Shown: positions 21,513-33,629 of the stretch, in pieces
Position numbering within the stretch: the stretch's first letter is position 1
How the letters are laid out: every line of letters starts with the position of its first letter
Assembly (NCBI GenBank): GCA_037893225.1
Contig: JAZGUH010000945.1
Coordinates: forward strand, 682,001 to 746,000
Direction: 5' to 3'
Length of the DNA: 64,000 nucleotides
Source of the DNA: Hippasteria phrygiana
Lineage: Eukaryota > Echinodermata > Asteroidea > Valvatida > Goniasteridae
The notes under the pieces: model-generated
Databases searched by the model: none
What the model was told of the DNA's origin: nothing
Seen by the model: only the letters and a program-made list of their open reading frames with translations
Position numbers and translations under genes: made by a program

Positions 21513-23191
21513 ATTGCAAGCGTCTATGGCCCCCGCCCCCGGATCCACCCTTGCAAAAGTGTCATATACTGCAAATGCGCTGTAGGCCTACATGGTATTA
21601 AAAATTCCGATTGGGCTTATAAAATCCCATTTTTACTTGAAAGATTTATGGGATTATTAATATCATTTTCATCTGTCCCTCGATATACACGACAGTATAC
21701 TGAAAGCTCAAAACAATACACACAGTGAATGGGAGCAGACATCTATTGGCCACTGTGGAATAGTGGGTTAGCTTGTTTTCCGTCCCTACACACCCGTGTT
21801 ATAAAAACATAAGCCTATGCATGATATGGGAAAAGCCAATAGTTCGTGTTCTTGATTAGCACACCGTGGCTGCAATCATCGGGCTGTGTACTCCACAGAG
21901 TTGAAATGAGCTCGAAAATACATTTCTTCGGTTACGAGGCATGATTAAAGGTCACTCAATTCTTTTATCGGTTGGATATTAGCTTGCCTGTAAGAACGTC
22001 ATTAGTTTACGGTGAAAATTTGCTTTTCAGCAAAAATGCCTTTTTGTTACGTAATCAGAAGCGTGGTTTCTATTAGTTGTAACCACTTTTTGACTAGCAC
22101 ACTAATTTTGCAAGCAACTGAAGATCGTTTATAACCGTACATTTCGAAGAATTAACTTATCGCAACAGAGTTGTATAGGCCGACTTTCATTAGGACCGAT
22201 GTCCACTTAACTCAGGTACATTGGATAACATTGGCCTTATGATTGCATGCAGTTCCATAGTGGGCGTCTTAAGGGGTTATATATGTGTCCCAGTGGTGAG
22301 CAAGGGGTTTGTTTATAAATAACCTTTAGAAATGCACTTGGTGATTAATTGATTGACTGATGGGAGGGGGTCGCGCTTTTAAAACAAGAGCTTTCACAGT
22401 TAGGCCTACGTGCTAACAGTTTGACTTTGTCACAAATTATGTACTTACCATCGACTTATTATATTTCTGAGGGCGATGCTTAGAACGAAGGGCATTATAT
22501 TGGACGTGTACGGGGTAATAGATTTCGACTGTCCGAGCAGCCCATGGAGCCGACTCCATCTCCCTCTGTAATTGGGAACGCACGATCAAGCTTTACGCGT
22601 TATATTGGCATAATGATCTAATAACAGGGTCAACCGTGCCTAGCTTGCATGTGCGTCGCCTTCGTGACAGAACATGACATGGGCACAACCATATGTCTTG
22701 TGGGCGGGATAGCCCGGGGGCGAGCACTCAAAATACTGTTATGGTGATCAGGCAATTTTTGAATAACGCTATGCCACACGTGCTCAGCGGAGGAGGGTTG
22801 TGATTTTCAACGAGGCGACACGATCTGCGTCACCTGAGCAGCTCTGCTGAACATGGAACGTGAAGAGAATCGACTTCTTGTTGAATTTCTCCAACCATGT
22901 AAATACTCCTTATATTGCATGGCACTGTCCAGAAACCGCCGACTTGTCTGGTGGAAATGTTTGCGCATAAAATCTGTGATATAAATATATCTAAAAATAA
23001 AATACCTTGACAAATGTGGAGACCCTTTACAATTCGGCAAGATTGCTCTGTCAGTTGGTAAAGTATTGATACAGTATCGAACTTGGCCACAGGTTCAGGT
23101 CCCGCACCTTTCAGTGACCTTTAGTTACTCCAAAGTTGGTTTATTAGCCTAGTTCATTCCCCTTGTAATGTACTTCATGATCTAATTGAAA
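21513..23191. other. Intergenic with a tRNA-like relic
   Basis: No supported coding region. At about 23040-23108 on the plus strand GCTCTGTCAGTTGGTAAAG and CAGGTTCAGGTCCCGC resemble A and B boxes of a decayed tRNA or SINE head. The GC-richer patch 22620-22850 has no recognisable feature. Confidence 0.4.
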
Positions 23192-23437
23192 ATATGGGTC
23201 ATTCTATAAATTTGGGTAAAAAAGTGTGACATGTTTTGGTGGCCCTGTTACACTTGAACTGTGTAATTTCCCATCAAGTATCCTTAAAATGTACTTCACA
23301 CTAAAAAGCGGTACTTTGCTTTACATAATCACCCTTGGAGATAGAAGGCATGTGTCCTGAATTGCAAAATCCTATACATGTCATATGCAGATGTAACAGG
23401 GACACCAAAATTAGACCCCTAATTTATAGAATGACCC
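23192..23437. mobile_element. 246-bp MITE, family GGGTCATTCTATAAAT, copy 1
   Basis: The left end GGGTCATTCTATAAATTTGG is mirrored by ATTTATAGAATGACCC on the right. Internal words GTGTGACAT, CTGTTACAC, CATCAAGTAT, CTTGGAGATAGAAGGCAT and CAGGGACACCAAA are shared in order with 34914-35183. ATAT on both sides may be a 4-bp target duplication. Confidence 0.85.
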
Positions 23438-24432
23438 ATATCTTAATCTTGATTTCTATTTTTAATTTTAATCTTTTCTGAAACATACATATCGACTCCT
23501 TGAAAATGCAACTACTTTAAAACGTTGCAACGTTCAAATTTCGTTTGCGTTATATATCTCATTAACACTGTCAAGTCCAACTGTGGCTTCTTAATTATTA
23601 TAATGTTTATGTAATTCGTTTAATTTTTTTAGTTGCGCTAAAAATGCACACACATTTCAAATTCCAAATTGAATTTTTAGACTTTTCCCGTCATCCTGTG
23701 ATTATGCTTTGTGGATTTCGTTTGCAACCTAAAGAAGCCTTATTACAATGCACACCTTAAATTTGACGTACATCACGCCGACAAGGTGATAGGTATTGCT
23801 ATCTACGTAAGACGATTGGTAGTGACATGTTGATGCATTATACGCATCCCCAAGGCCACTTTTACGGGCTTCTATCAGTTGCCGCTTTCACATCAAGGGC
23901 CAGACTATCATGTCCGCAGCTAAAATTTCTCTACCGGTGCACTCATTCTGAGTGGCCTAAAAATGTGTTTGGGTGTCTGTCCACACCTGCTATACGTGTG
24001 CCATTTAGTATTCAGCGCCAGTTATCGGGCAAATGGGCGGCTGGATAATGGATATCGCCTGCAGCCTTTTCACCCATTGTGCGAAATCGAAAAACGCTTC
24101 TCCGTCGACACTTTGTGTTGGAAAAATTTCCGAGCGTCTACAGGCGAATTATGACAATGCGGCATGGGAAACTTCCCTCCTTGGCGAGGCTACAAAACAC
24201 AGACTAACATTGATACCATTCTGTATATCCCTGTTCTCGATCAATGTTTCTACCTTCGTCAACCCAGGTTTCAGAAACTAATCTCAAAGAATTAACCCTG
24301 AGCAAAAGAAAGTAGCATATTGCTGAAGATAGAAATATACGTATCACGAATGTTCATTTAAGTTGGCTTACATTTTGGTCCTTTGTATTTTCTGTGCAAA
24401 AGACAATTAAAATTCTGTACTCCGGTCACCTG
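23438..24432. other. Intergenic, nothing recognised
   Basis: AT-rich to about 23760, then a GC-richer patch (23820-24200) with ORFs of 63-82 codons that overlap in all three plus frames, which argues against coding. No repeat partner found inside the window. Confidence 0.45.
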
Positions 24433-25084
24433 CACTGTAAACAAATTGGCCTTAAAATTATCGGTTGAAAGGCGTGCAACAAGATGCCACCCGTCTACCG
24501 TAATTTGTTACGGTCGAACCGTATTTAAATTTACTGATAAACCTTTTTTTATGGTGAAAAGTCTATAAATACCGCCATTTTTACGGTTTTTATTTTTTTA
24601 CGGAAAAGATAGTACGGGAGGCTAGGTTGCCATCAATTAACTGCAAGTTAACAGAAATGAAGTTAGTTGTGAACCAGACTAAACGGAAGTAAATGATTTA
24701 TACGTCACATTAGTAGAATGTACAAATGCTACGATCACCTAAACACTACAAACTGAATGATGTCGTGATTTACCTTTATATTCAGCTTATCCCACCATAA
24801 TAAAGTCAGGGTTTCCCATGAACAATTTCAATATTTGAATAAGAAAGGCGATGTAATGAGAATCTTCACCTATGTTTGTAAAAAAGATCAACATTCTATA
24901 TTGTAGAATTGTTTGAATAGAGGTAAAGAAAGTGTATTTTTGGACTAGACACGGCAATTTAACCTGACTTTTGTGAACACAAATTTCCACATTTCTGATT
25001 GGTCGTGCAATTGCTACGTAATGAACAGCCTTTCACGGGTTTGCTCTTAAAAATGTGACGCCCGGTTACATTTTTTTTACAGTG
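24433..25084. mobile_element. CACTGTAAA-ended element containing shared repeat, copy 2
   Basis: The left end CACTGTAAACAAATTGG and right end TTTTTTTTACAGTG are inverted. The left half has mirrored ACCGTAATTTGTTACGGT (24498-24515), and its right half (24778-25070) is the repeat also found at 12389-12690. No target duplication is evident. Confidence 0.6.
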
Positions 25085-25638
25085 TAGGATGATAAATATG
25101 AGGAAATCTGCGTGTTCCTGTCATATAAAGTACCACATTTTAGTTACTTTTCAGATTATATTATAGCGCTGAGATGGAGTGGGCTTGCGCAAATATATCT
25201 CCCCAAATCATAAACAACACTAAAGCATTCCGCACGCGAAATTATGTTTTTAAACCGAGAGATGTCCACAATAGATAAAAATGTGCCCCCACAAAAAATA
25301 CAAAACCCCAGCTTCTACTAAATCGTGATGGTCGTATTGTACTACTTTCGATACCTGTGTGGGATGTGTGGTAAGTGTTTGCCATTATCATTCGTAAATA
25401 ACATAAATTCATGTATTCATTAAAGCTGCTATGTCTGTACTCTAACGGACAATTTCAAATGCTAACGAATAGTGGAAGAAAACTTTATCTTACACAATGC
25501 CCTCTATTTTGGTCTTCTAAAACTATAATTATAGTGTTATTATGTGCTACGCGCTGAAATTATACAATAATACTGCAGGAATTAGGAGGGTAAGCTCATC
25601 ATTAAAAATATCAAATTAAAGGTAATACGGTTACATCT

Positions 25639-26422
25639 CTATAGTCCTACGTCCCATTGGTCCTACGTCCCATTGGTCCTACGTCCCATTGGTCCTACGT
25701 CTCATTGGTCCTAAGTCAAATTGGTCAGACGTCCCAATGGTCCTACGTCCCAATGACCCCAAGTCCCAATGGTCCTATACGTCCCACTGGTCCGATGAAA
25801 CATAATATTGTGTAGTTCCACCGGTTCAGGTTGACTTACATGCTGAGGAGAATGTTGACTGGGTCTATCGTGCCTGACTACAATGTGATGCACAGATATG
25901 GGTAATCTTGGAAGATGATTATGAAAGTGACTTCTTGAATTGATTTTGGCGTGGAAAGGGTGTTTGATAGTATTATTTATTTCAAACGTATACCAACTAT
26001 TATCATGAGAACTACAGGGTGGGGTGTTTATGGTGGCCCTGGATGGACATAGTAAATCGTGAATATTGACGTCAATATTCGCGACAAATTTCACAACTTG
26101 CCCCCAAATCGTGAATATTGACGTCAAATTTCACGACTTGCCCCTGCTATGTGTATTTGTTCATTATTTTTCACTGCGAATGGGACGTAGGACCAATGGG
26201 ACGTAGGACCAATGGGACGTAGGACCAATGGGACGTAGGACCAATGGGACGTAGGACCAATGGGACGTAGGACCAATGGGACGTAGGACCAATGGGACGT
26301 AGGACCAATGGGACGTAGGACCAATGGGACGTAGGACCAATGGGACGTAGGACCAATGGGACGTAGGACCAATGGGACGTAGGACCAATGGGACGTAGGA
26401 CCAATGGGACGTAGGACTATAG
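25639..26422. mobile_element. 784-bp foldback element with tandem-repeat TIRs
   Basis: The outer 20 bp are exact inverted repeats (CTATAGTCCTACGTCCCATT). Each terminus is a minisatellite of a 16-bp unit, AATGGGACGTAGGACC: about 15 nearly perfect units at 26179-26422, and about 9 degraded inverted units at 25639-25795. The unique core carries a 20-bp perfect palindrome with a CRE core (GAATATTGACGTCAATATTC, 26061-26080). A second copy of its first half lies at about 26107-26128. The architecture is that of foldback transposons such as Drosophila FB and sea urchin TU. No transposase. Confidence 0.85.
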
Positions 26423-26433
26423 GGACGTCCCCG

Positions 26434-26740
26434 GTAAGACACATGTATATAACTTTGCAAACATCAAAAAACAAAACTACTGAATTATTATGAAACACCT
26501 TACTTGACTGTGAGTAAATAATAGTCTCAAGCAATGTGAAATCATGTGAAATCATGGCCCCTGGTGTGCTGTCAATTTCAACAAAAGTGAAATTTTTGTA
26601 TCAATTTTCAGCGATGGCCGGCCGACCATCGCTGGAAATAGTCTATATAGTTCCCCGACCTGATAATTCCCCAAAGTCTACAAATTGCTCTGTTTTGTCT
26701 GAAATAGTGTCACCGAACCAGACTAAAACAACAGCCATTT
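26434..26740 (-). mobile_element. Kolobok-like TTAA MITE, truncated relative
   Basis: Inverted relative of 17880-18308: TTTGCAAACATCA, AAACTACTGAATTATTATGA, TGTGCTGTCAATTTCA, GCGATGGCCGGCCGACCATCG and CCCCGACCTGATAATTCCCC match its complement. The far end (GGGGTTAGTATTTTATA region) is missing. It begins 12 bp after the foldback element. Confidence 0.75.
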
Positions 26741-26759
26741 GTTAATGCTAAATCAAATA

Positions 26760-29388
26760 GCAATTCAATTTAAAGGGTTTTGAGGCTGATGCACCCCAAA
26801 AAGGTACGGACATTTGCTTCTCCACATACATGGCTGTGAAAGCAAAAAAAATAGAATATCTTAGTATCTTTCAAACAAGCAAAAACATGCCACAGGTAAC
26901 TTGAAATTGAACCAATTTCAATTAAAAAGAACAATATAATAGTGAGTGTGCCAATTTCTAAAACTGTAGCATTTGTCTTCGACGGGCAAAATCTTGGCCT
27001 ACTTCAAAAAGTGGACGATTCTATTAAGACTTCGCGTACTTTAGAAATGGACAATGCAACCGGAAATACGAACACATCTCACTAAATTCAGACGCGTGTG
27101 TTCCATCTCCGACCCGAAATGAGATCATTATAATATTCCTCCCTGCAAATAGCTGTATATACCTTGTAATGTAAACAGTCCATGTAACCCTATATGACAC
27201 CTTTCTTCTTGCACGTGTCCAACAACATGTACCAGACTCGTGTTTATGATATCTCGTTCTTTTGACCGTTATAGCTCTGGGGACGCATTGGTATAGCGGG
27301 GGTTGTGTTTTTGCATGAAGTCTCGAGGCAGGAAGAGTCGCAACCTCGTGGATGTCTCGAACGCGAATCCGACACTCGCATTAATTTCATTGGCGCTAAC
27401 AACAGTGTCATATTTACTGCTATGGGACATTGAAAATAGATCAGGTCTATTTTCAATATCTGTGAGTTCACGATGCGAGTGGGGTTGTGACGTGTGTTCT
27501 AGCTGTTTTTATATCGCACTTGTCCTGAAGTCCGATCTTCTCTTCGGGCTAAACACCCAAGGATAAATCGAAGTGGATAGGGTAACGGGTTGGTGTTTAA
27601 ATAATGTTCTCCTCTTGAAATTTAACATGTAGAAAAAAGAACTTTATTGTGACCATTTCCTCGTTCTCTCGCTGCCCGATGTCGTGTCCAGTGCTGTGTT
27701 ACATGTGACATGTACTTCCACCTGCCAAGTCATGACGTAAATAGGCCTACAGTAAACGACAATGATGGGGGTATTTCACCCGCTCTTCATATTAACAGAT
27801 TCTGCTGACCTAGCGTGGCCTGAGGAGAATAGACGTAATTTCGAATCCCAATCGGTTTTACTGATTCCGCTTTCAATTGGATTTTCAAAATTTTAACTAG
27901 ATCACATAACAGCGATAATGGGCCACGGGTCTTTATAAACCATTTGAGCAGTGTTTTGTAAATACCTTGAAAAAAATTCATCTTAAAATGTTTAGAGCCA
28001 GCGTACAAATTCTGGACAACAAATTTGTTTTATGCAAGTTTTATGCAAGTGTGCATCGGGGGTGCCATACTGAAATTTAGACTGGTTCCCGCCCATCAAA
28101 ACATCTTGAACGCAGAGGGTGTTGACCTCAATTTTCTGATTGGTAAACTTTTATCTCTGAATGTGCAACGAATGTTTTACACACTCAAGTACATGTGTTA
28201 TATAATAATTATATAATAAGAATATAATAATGTACACAACCATCCCTTGAAAATAATTGAAGAGAATAATTTCAGGACGCCAGTTTGGTTCGCAAAATTG
28301 GAAAATTTAGAGCCCCTGGCCTGAGGCGGATACAGGCTACATGCGGCGCCGGTCTGAATATCTGGATGTAAATGCTTCGTTTGTTTCACATAAAAACGCT
28401 GGAAATAGGTTAAACTATCCAAAGAGATGAAATTTGTGCGGATTTCAGGACAATGTCTTTAACGAAAGACAGGGAACCTGATGTGGTATATAAGTCCTAG
28501 GTTATAGTGTTATATAAGTTTTTGTGTATTATGTTCAGTCTACAATTTTCATGACTTGAAATATTTCATTAAGCGAAATGCCAATTCGAAACGAGGTTCC
28601 TAATTATACGATGACGCGATGCACAGGACTTTCAGAAAAGTGATAAAGCTTTGACAGACAGAATCCCTTTATATCCAGATGTGTTGATGGTTGCAGAATG
28701 CCCTGGGAACGGCTTTAGTAAGACAAATATTAGCATTTTATATGTTGGCATGCCATCTTCAGATCATCAGGATACGGTAAGCCTAGACAACAAGAAATGC
28801 TGGATTATTGCGAGCAATGTGCGGGTTGCAGCAAGACGCTCTTGTGTCAATTGGCAAACATAACCGCGCTGAATTTCCGCATTTGGCCAAGTCTCAAACA
28901 TTGTCCGATTTCGTAGGAAAAAAGTTGCTAAAGGGGCTTCAGATGATTACAGTGAGGAAATGTTTTTGACTGGTATCATCACCTCAAGTAAATAGCAATA
29001 ACAAATAACATTTTAATTATCTTTCCCGCATGAAGTCGGGCAATTTTTAAGTTTGTAAAGTAGAAAGTTTTTCGTTTTATGTACCGTTACGCTTTTTTTT
29101 CTGAGTACCAGTCTGTCCTTATCTTACTGTTTATCCATTTACTTGAAAAGCTACATAAACATAGAAGAAAATAATATCATTAAAATATTATGAGAAAACT
29201 CTATCCGAACTTTCCTTGCACAGTTATGTGTATGGAGTGCCATTTGTTCATGTAATAAACAAGTTTCCTGTTTGATATATTGGGCCAGAAGAGAAAACAG
29301 CCATAACTTTGCTATTTTAGCAGTTATGATTTTTATTTTTACACCATATGAAGGAGCAATTTTCATGGAACAATCTTTACACACAACA
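26760..29388. other. Intergenic with a short perfect hairpin
   Basis: No supported gene in about 2.6 kb. A perfect hairpin, ATTGAAAATAGA (27429-27440), 5-nt loop, exact complement (27446-27457), sits in a GC-richer patch 27240-27560. The inverted words CACTCGCAT and ATGCGAGTG lie around it. ORFs here are short and unlike any family I know. Confidence 0.45.
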
Positions 29389-29606
29389 CACTCTAAAAAC
29401 TGTGTTTACCAATTAAACACAATCTTGCTATCTGTTTGTAAACACGTTTAGAAGCTAAACATTACGTGTCAAATTCCTAAACATCAATGGCTAAACACCA
29501 TCCGTCAATACGCTAAATATGTTTAGTGTGTAAACGTGTTTAAAAGAAAAAAGCAAGAAAGTGTTAAAAAAAGTGTTTATACTTGGTAAACACAATTTTT
29601 GCAGTG
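29389..29606. mobile_element. CACTCTAAAAACTGTGTTTA MITE, copy 1
   Basis: 218 bp with inverted ends (CACTCTAAAAACTGTG left; TTTTTGCAGTG right). The interior is rich in the mirrored words GTTTAG, CTAAAC and GTAAACA. Copies at 51087-51314 and 56475-56697 share AATCTTGCTATC, TTTAGAAGCTAAACAT and TCCGTCAA. Confidence 0.9.
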
Positions 29607-31752
29607 CACTTTCCTTTTCAATCAACTCTTTAAGGGAGGGTGAAATCTTTGGTTGAAAATACAACCATTCAGCAGCCAGCTGTGTTTTTCTGAGTGTTTT
29701 ACGTTTGACTGAACAAAGAATATGGTACTGGAGGAAGATAAGCCAATATACAATGTGGTACTTAAATGGTTCAAATGCAAGTTCACAGACATTTAAAAGG
29801 TACGCTGTTTAATAATTTCTTTAAAATAGAATAATGTTTACCATTGTTGGGGAATCGAAACAACTATCGAATTGATGAATGTCTGTCACGCATATATAAC
29901 ACTAGAAATTATGGGGCATTTGACTAAAGACGTCCTCAACCACCTGCACATTTTGTCCGGCTAATCCATCAATTTCGAATACAGACTTTTCATGACATGG
30001 AAACGCTGACACAAAGCCAGAGCCATAATAAGCCACCAGAAAATGTGAGTATCAAAGTCCCCGATGCTAATAACCGTTATGCATGACCAAACTGTGCATA
30101 ATGCAATACGGTGGCGTTTTACATTTTATGCTGTGGATTAGTCAAGTTATTTTTTTACATATATTTATTTACGTTTTTGATCAGGACATTTCTCCTTCGG
30201 GTAATTCAGTTCAACCCAACTTTTATTTCCATATTGGATTAAAACATATCAAACAATTAATAAAGTAAGAAGAATGTATTACAAATAAAGTTCTGAGGAA
30301 AGCATGTCGCCGGTAATGTACCGTAAGTAATCTACAGAAAAAGATGTATGCATGTTCGGAAGCCACGTTCTTCTATTCAGGGAGTTAACACTTTTTTGAC
30401 ATGAATCTAAAATTATTGGTGAAAGAATCGAAAAAGGGCAATATTAATAGGTAAATGTCGTAATGTTTGAACGACGGATCTATGCTCTGTAAAAAGAGAA
30501 AAGGGAAATTTTTAACAACAGAAAACCAGGTTTTCACCTCTAACCCGATGCTGTTGTAAAGACGCGGACCAATGATTCGCAATTATAATGTAGTAATTGA
30601 ATGGAATATGTAGGTTGTTTCGTTATACTGTGAAGCAGCCGTTGTCACTATTATTGGTTATAGTGCGCATGCACAGTAGCCCCACGAACACCAAAACAAT
30701 GAGAAACATAGGGTAACGGTGAGGGTGACAATTAGAGTGAGAAATAGGGTTAGGGTTAGGGGTTAGGGTTTAGGGTAGGGTTAGGGTTAGGGTTGGGATG
30801 AGGTAAAAGGTTATGTCATTGCCCAAAAATATTGTGTTCATTCCTAAAAAGCACAATTGTGTTGCAATGCATCATGGGTAAAGAGTCGCATATTCACGGG
30901 AGTCGGATATTCATGACACCGTCTTTGTCTCGGACTGAATTGAAAAGGGATAAAAAAACATTAAATAACTTTGTTAATAAATGATATAATGTCTATATTA
31001 TCACAGACAGCAAGTTGAATTCCTTATCAGTTTTTACATTTTCGTTCTACAGTCAAACAGATGAATGATTAGATTTCACTCCCAAGACTCTTGCAAGCCC
31101 CCGGAAGAACGTTTGCTTCACAATCCGTCTTCATGAATAAGTTATTCAGGTCAAATATGATTGGCCGAGAGGCTAAGAAAAAGCGAGAAACGGGCACTGT
31201 TATCGACAATATGTGGTTTTCTTGTGTATAATATGGTTCGCTATCGCTATCCCGAAGCAAAGTGTATGTCCTGTTTGAGTAGAGTTTGTTCGGATACTTG
31301 TAACAAGATATCTCCATCTTCTGACTGAAGATATCTCCACTAAAGGGTAAAACACGTACGTATGAGTGTTAACCCGTTTTTCGTTAGAACTGGCACTTTC
31401 ATGCGTTATTTTAGTCCATGCCCTGTGTTCCAACTCGTCTCCTACCAGCACTAAAAACTTTAATGCATGTGTATATCATTATCCTCCCCCCCCCCCCCCC
31501 CCCAATGGCTATGTAAATGTACCTTTATGGTTTCTGTCCATGCTTGTTTGAACCCCCGATCTTCTCCGTTTGGCCGTCTATATGTGTCTGTTTTGTCGAA
31601 CGGGCTGTCTATCCATCTGTATTGTCTCTCTGGAGAGGTCCTGCAGGTTACACGGACACAATGATTCGAACAGCTAAAATCTGAGTCCCGTAAAGTTGTG
31701 ATTCTCTAATACAGAATCGAAGAATATGAAATATATAACATTATAGAATATG
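29607..31752. other. Intergenic with poly-C tract
   Basis: No supported gene. Holds an interstitial telomeric array (listed separately) and a 17-base C run at about 31487-31503. The 30870-30925 segment has words (GAGTCGGATATTCATGACACC) shared with the repeat at 52285-52465. Confidence 0.45.
30744..30797 (+). repeat. Interstitial telomere-like array (TTAGGG)n
   Basis: About eight imperfect tandem copies of TTAGGG, with variants GGGGTTAGGG and TTTAGGG. This is the common metazoan telomere motif in an internal position, so it marks a past end-repair or fusion event, or a captured telomere fragment. Confidence 0.9.
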
Positions 31753-32340
31753 CAGGGTGTTCCAAAAAATGTCCAGGCCAAACCAGGCAGCCTCAGAATC
31801 CAGATTTCGACAGATCCTGATGCGGGAATTTCTTACATGAAAAATAGTCCATATTTCATCAAAATCAGTCAAGCCAATCAGAAGTTATGTCATTTTTTGT
31901 GCAGCAAGGTCAGCCCCCAACTAGAAGTGACTGACTGTGACTTTTTAAACATTTGCTATTCCAAGAAGCTGTCCGTCTGTGGTTATAGCAGCCCAGTCAC
32001 GAAGGAAATCTCTCTGATCGTTTCTTGAGTCTGAAGTAAACTCCCTGGGTGGATGGTCTTTTGCTGCATAGGCTCTAGTCTTCTGTTTGTTGATGCACCC
32101 GTTCAGAGGAAACTTTGCCTAATCACCACAGATAAATCGTCGTCGCACAGCAGTGAACCATCTCGAATACGGCATCCTCCGCTCTGGATCACCTGGAGCT
32201 AAGCCATGCCTGGTCAGGACTTTGTAGGGATGGAATTTTACCTCTGCTGCCATTCGTGAAAAAGACGACTTTGGAATGTGTAGTTGGTTACGCATGGATT
32301 GTTTTGAGTCGTCTTCCATGTTCGTGTTTGTGTCCATGTA
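31753..32340 (-). pseudogene. Mariner/IS630-type transposase fragment, N-terminus missing
   Basis: Minus-strand relic. The first ORF (32337-32119) has NQLHIPKSSF, KFHPYKVLTRHGL and PGDPERRMPYSRWF, the helix-turn-helix linker typical of DUF4817-containing mariner/IS630 transposases. After a stop it continues as GDQAKFPLNGCINKQ and RAYAAKDHPPREF, which corresponds to the first catalytic-Asp block (GDEAxFxLNG in the family). The element end CAGGGTGTTCCAAAAAATG is at 31753. The N-terminal HTH and the remaining DDE/D residues are not readable. Confidence 0.75.
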
Positions 32341-32750
32341 GGCCTACTTATTGTAGTGGAGAACTTCTTTTGATTGCCCCAATGCCAAGATGGTTGGCCA
32401 ACAGTTCACAACTGAGCAGCGAGTCTTTATGGTCAAAACCCACCTGTTGGACGAACAGTCAAGCGAAATGTGGCAAAGTATGAAAATCATGGCACCAGTT
32501 TGAATCGGAATAAGGAGAACAGTGGCAGGCCAAGGACACGGAGAGAAATTAATTCCTTGGCACAGTTCCGAGCCAGCATGGAAGACGACCTAAGACAATC
32601 AGCCAGGCGCAACCAACTGCACATTCCAAAGTCGTCCTTTTTACGAATGGCAGCAGAGGTAAAATTCCATCCCTACAAAGTCCAGACCAGGCATGGCTTA
32701 GCTCCAGGTGATCCAGAGCGGAGGATGCGGTATTCGAGATTGTTCACTTT
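32341..32750 (+). pseudogene. Mariner/IS630-type transposase fragment, C-terminus missing
   Basis: Starts at the ATG at 32390 with GQQFTTEQRVFMVKTHLL, the DUF4817 HTH start. A frameshift follows near 32455. From 32470 the frame reads KYENHGTSLNRNKENSGRPR, then NQLHIPKSSFLRMAAEVKFH and LAPGDPERRMRYSR. It stops abruptly at about 32745, where a hAT-like MITE fragment begins. Head-to-head with the minus-strand fragment; the shared segment makes a 160-180-bp inverted repeat (about 32160-32340 against 32575-32735). Confidence 0.75.
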
Positions 32751-32932
32751 CCCAACGTTGGTGGCGCCATTTAACCTCTTTGTTTTGTTTTGATTTTACC
32801 CGTACACGCAAAATAGGACCTTTACATGGTTTTGCTTTTCGTTTCTGGTTTGCTACGGTCCTGCAAGCAAAAAAAAGAAACGACGGGGGGTTTCGACCCC
32901 CAAACCCCCATCTGGATCCGCCTGTAACTTAT
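32745..32932 (+). mobile_element. G-rich GGATCCGCC-ended MITE, copy 1 (5' part missing)
   Basis: Contains ACGTTGGTGGCGCCATTTAA, CTCTTTGTTTTGTTTTG, ACCCGTACACGCAAAATAG, GACCTTTACATGGTTTTG and ends CTGGATCCGCCTG. The same words occur inverted in 62616-62740 and direct in 62995-63194. Confidence 0.8.
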
Positions 32933-33376
32933 TACTAGTACTGTATACTGCAGTCTTCATAATATATCACCCGTAAAAAGTCGCCAAAAATTTCCCTCAA
33001 AATTCTCCCATATAGAAAATATATGGTTATTCCATTACAGACCTCCTTGTTATTACACAACTGGTCGGTTTTGGTTATCACATTACTGGTACATTTTTAT
33101 TACATTACTGGTCGTGAAATATATTACATTACATTTTGTACATAAATTCAACATAGGCTGGTTCTTGACGGGTTGACAATATGTGTGCAAAGTATAGAAA
33201 AGAATCGAAAAGTCAAATCATCCTGGCAGGAAATAAAATCACAATCTTAAAGAAACCATTACTTGTGTTCTGTTTTTGGTTCTTTCATCTTTTAAGACAG
33301 AACCCCATCTTCTGTTTATAAATCTGAATTCTCGTAGTCTGAAAAGTCTTGAAACAAATATATATTTCCTTTCCGT

Positions 33377-33621
33377 CAGCGGCGGCGATTTCTCGTCAAG
33401 TTTGGGGACCGAAGAAAAAGCACACAACCAGCCATAATTGTTAAGCATTTTGTACTCGGTGTCTCTTGTGTATCCTGGGAAATGTTTATGTATGACAAGG
33501 GGGAAATTATTAGGGGGGGGGGGGGGGGGGGAGGGGAGCACTGCCATAACCGTCCCCTCCCACCAACTTTTTTTTTTGGGGGGGGGACGTGTCCCCCGTC
33601 CCCCCGGGATCGCCGCCCATG
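33377..33621. mobile_element. 245-bp hAT-like MITE with poly-G core, copy 1
   Basis: Begins CAGCGGCGGCGATTTC and ends GGGATCGCCGCCCATG, which form imperfect TIRs. It is flanked by 8-bp duplications CTTTCCGT (33369-33376) and CTTTCCGC (33622-33629), one mismatch. It holds a G run of about 20 near 33513-33532 and a second G-rich block near 33580. It shares TTTGTACTCGGTGT, TTGTGTATCCTGGGAAAT and AAGCACACAACCA with 40731-41034. Eight-bp duplications point to hAT mobilisation. Confidence 0.9.
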
Positions 33622-33629
33622 CTTTCCGC

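Noticed and set aside
25639..26422. CRISPR-like array (regular short repeats)
   Set aside because: The repeats are contiguous with no unique spacers, and the context is a eukaryotic foldback element.
26124..26555. Long minus-strand ORFs with a repeated 16-residue peptide, open in all three frames
   Set aside because: The 16-bp unit has no stop in any frame and 16 is not a multiple of 3, so every frame cycles through the same peptide. This is a property of the minisatellite, not a gene.
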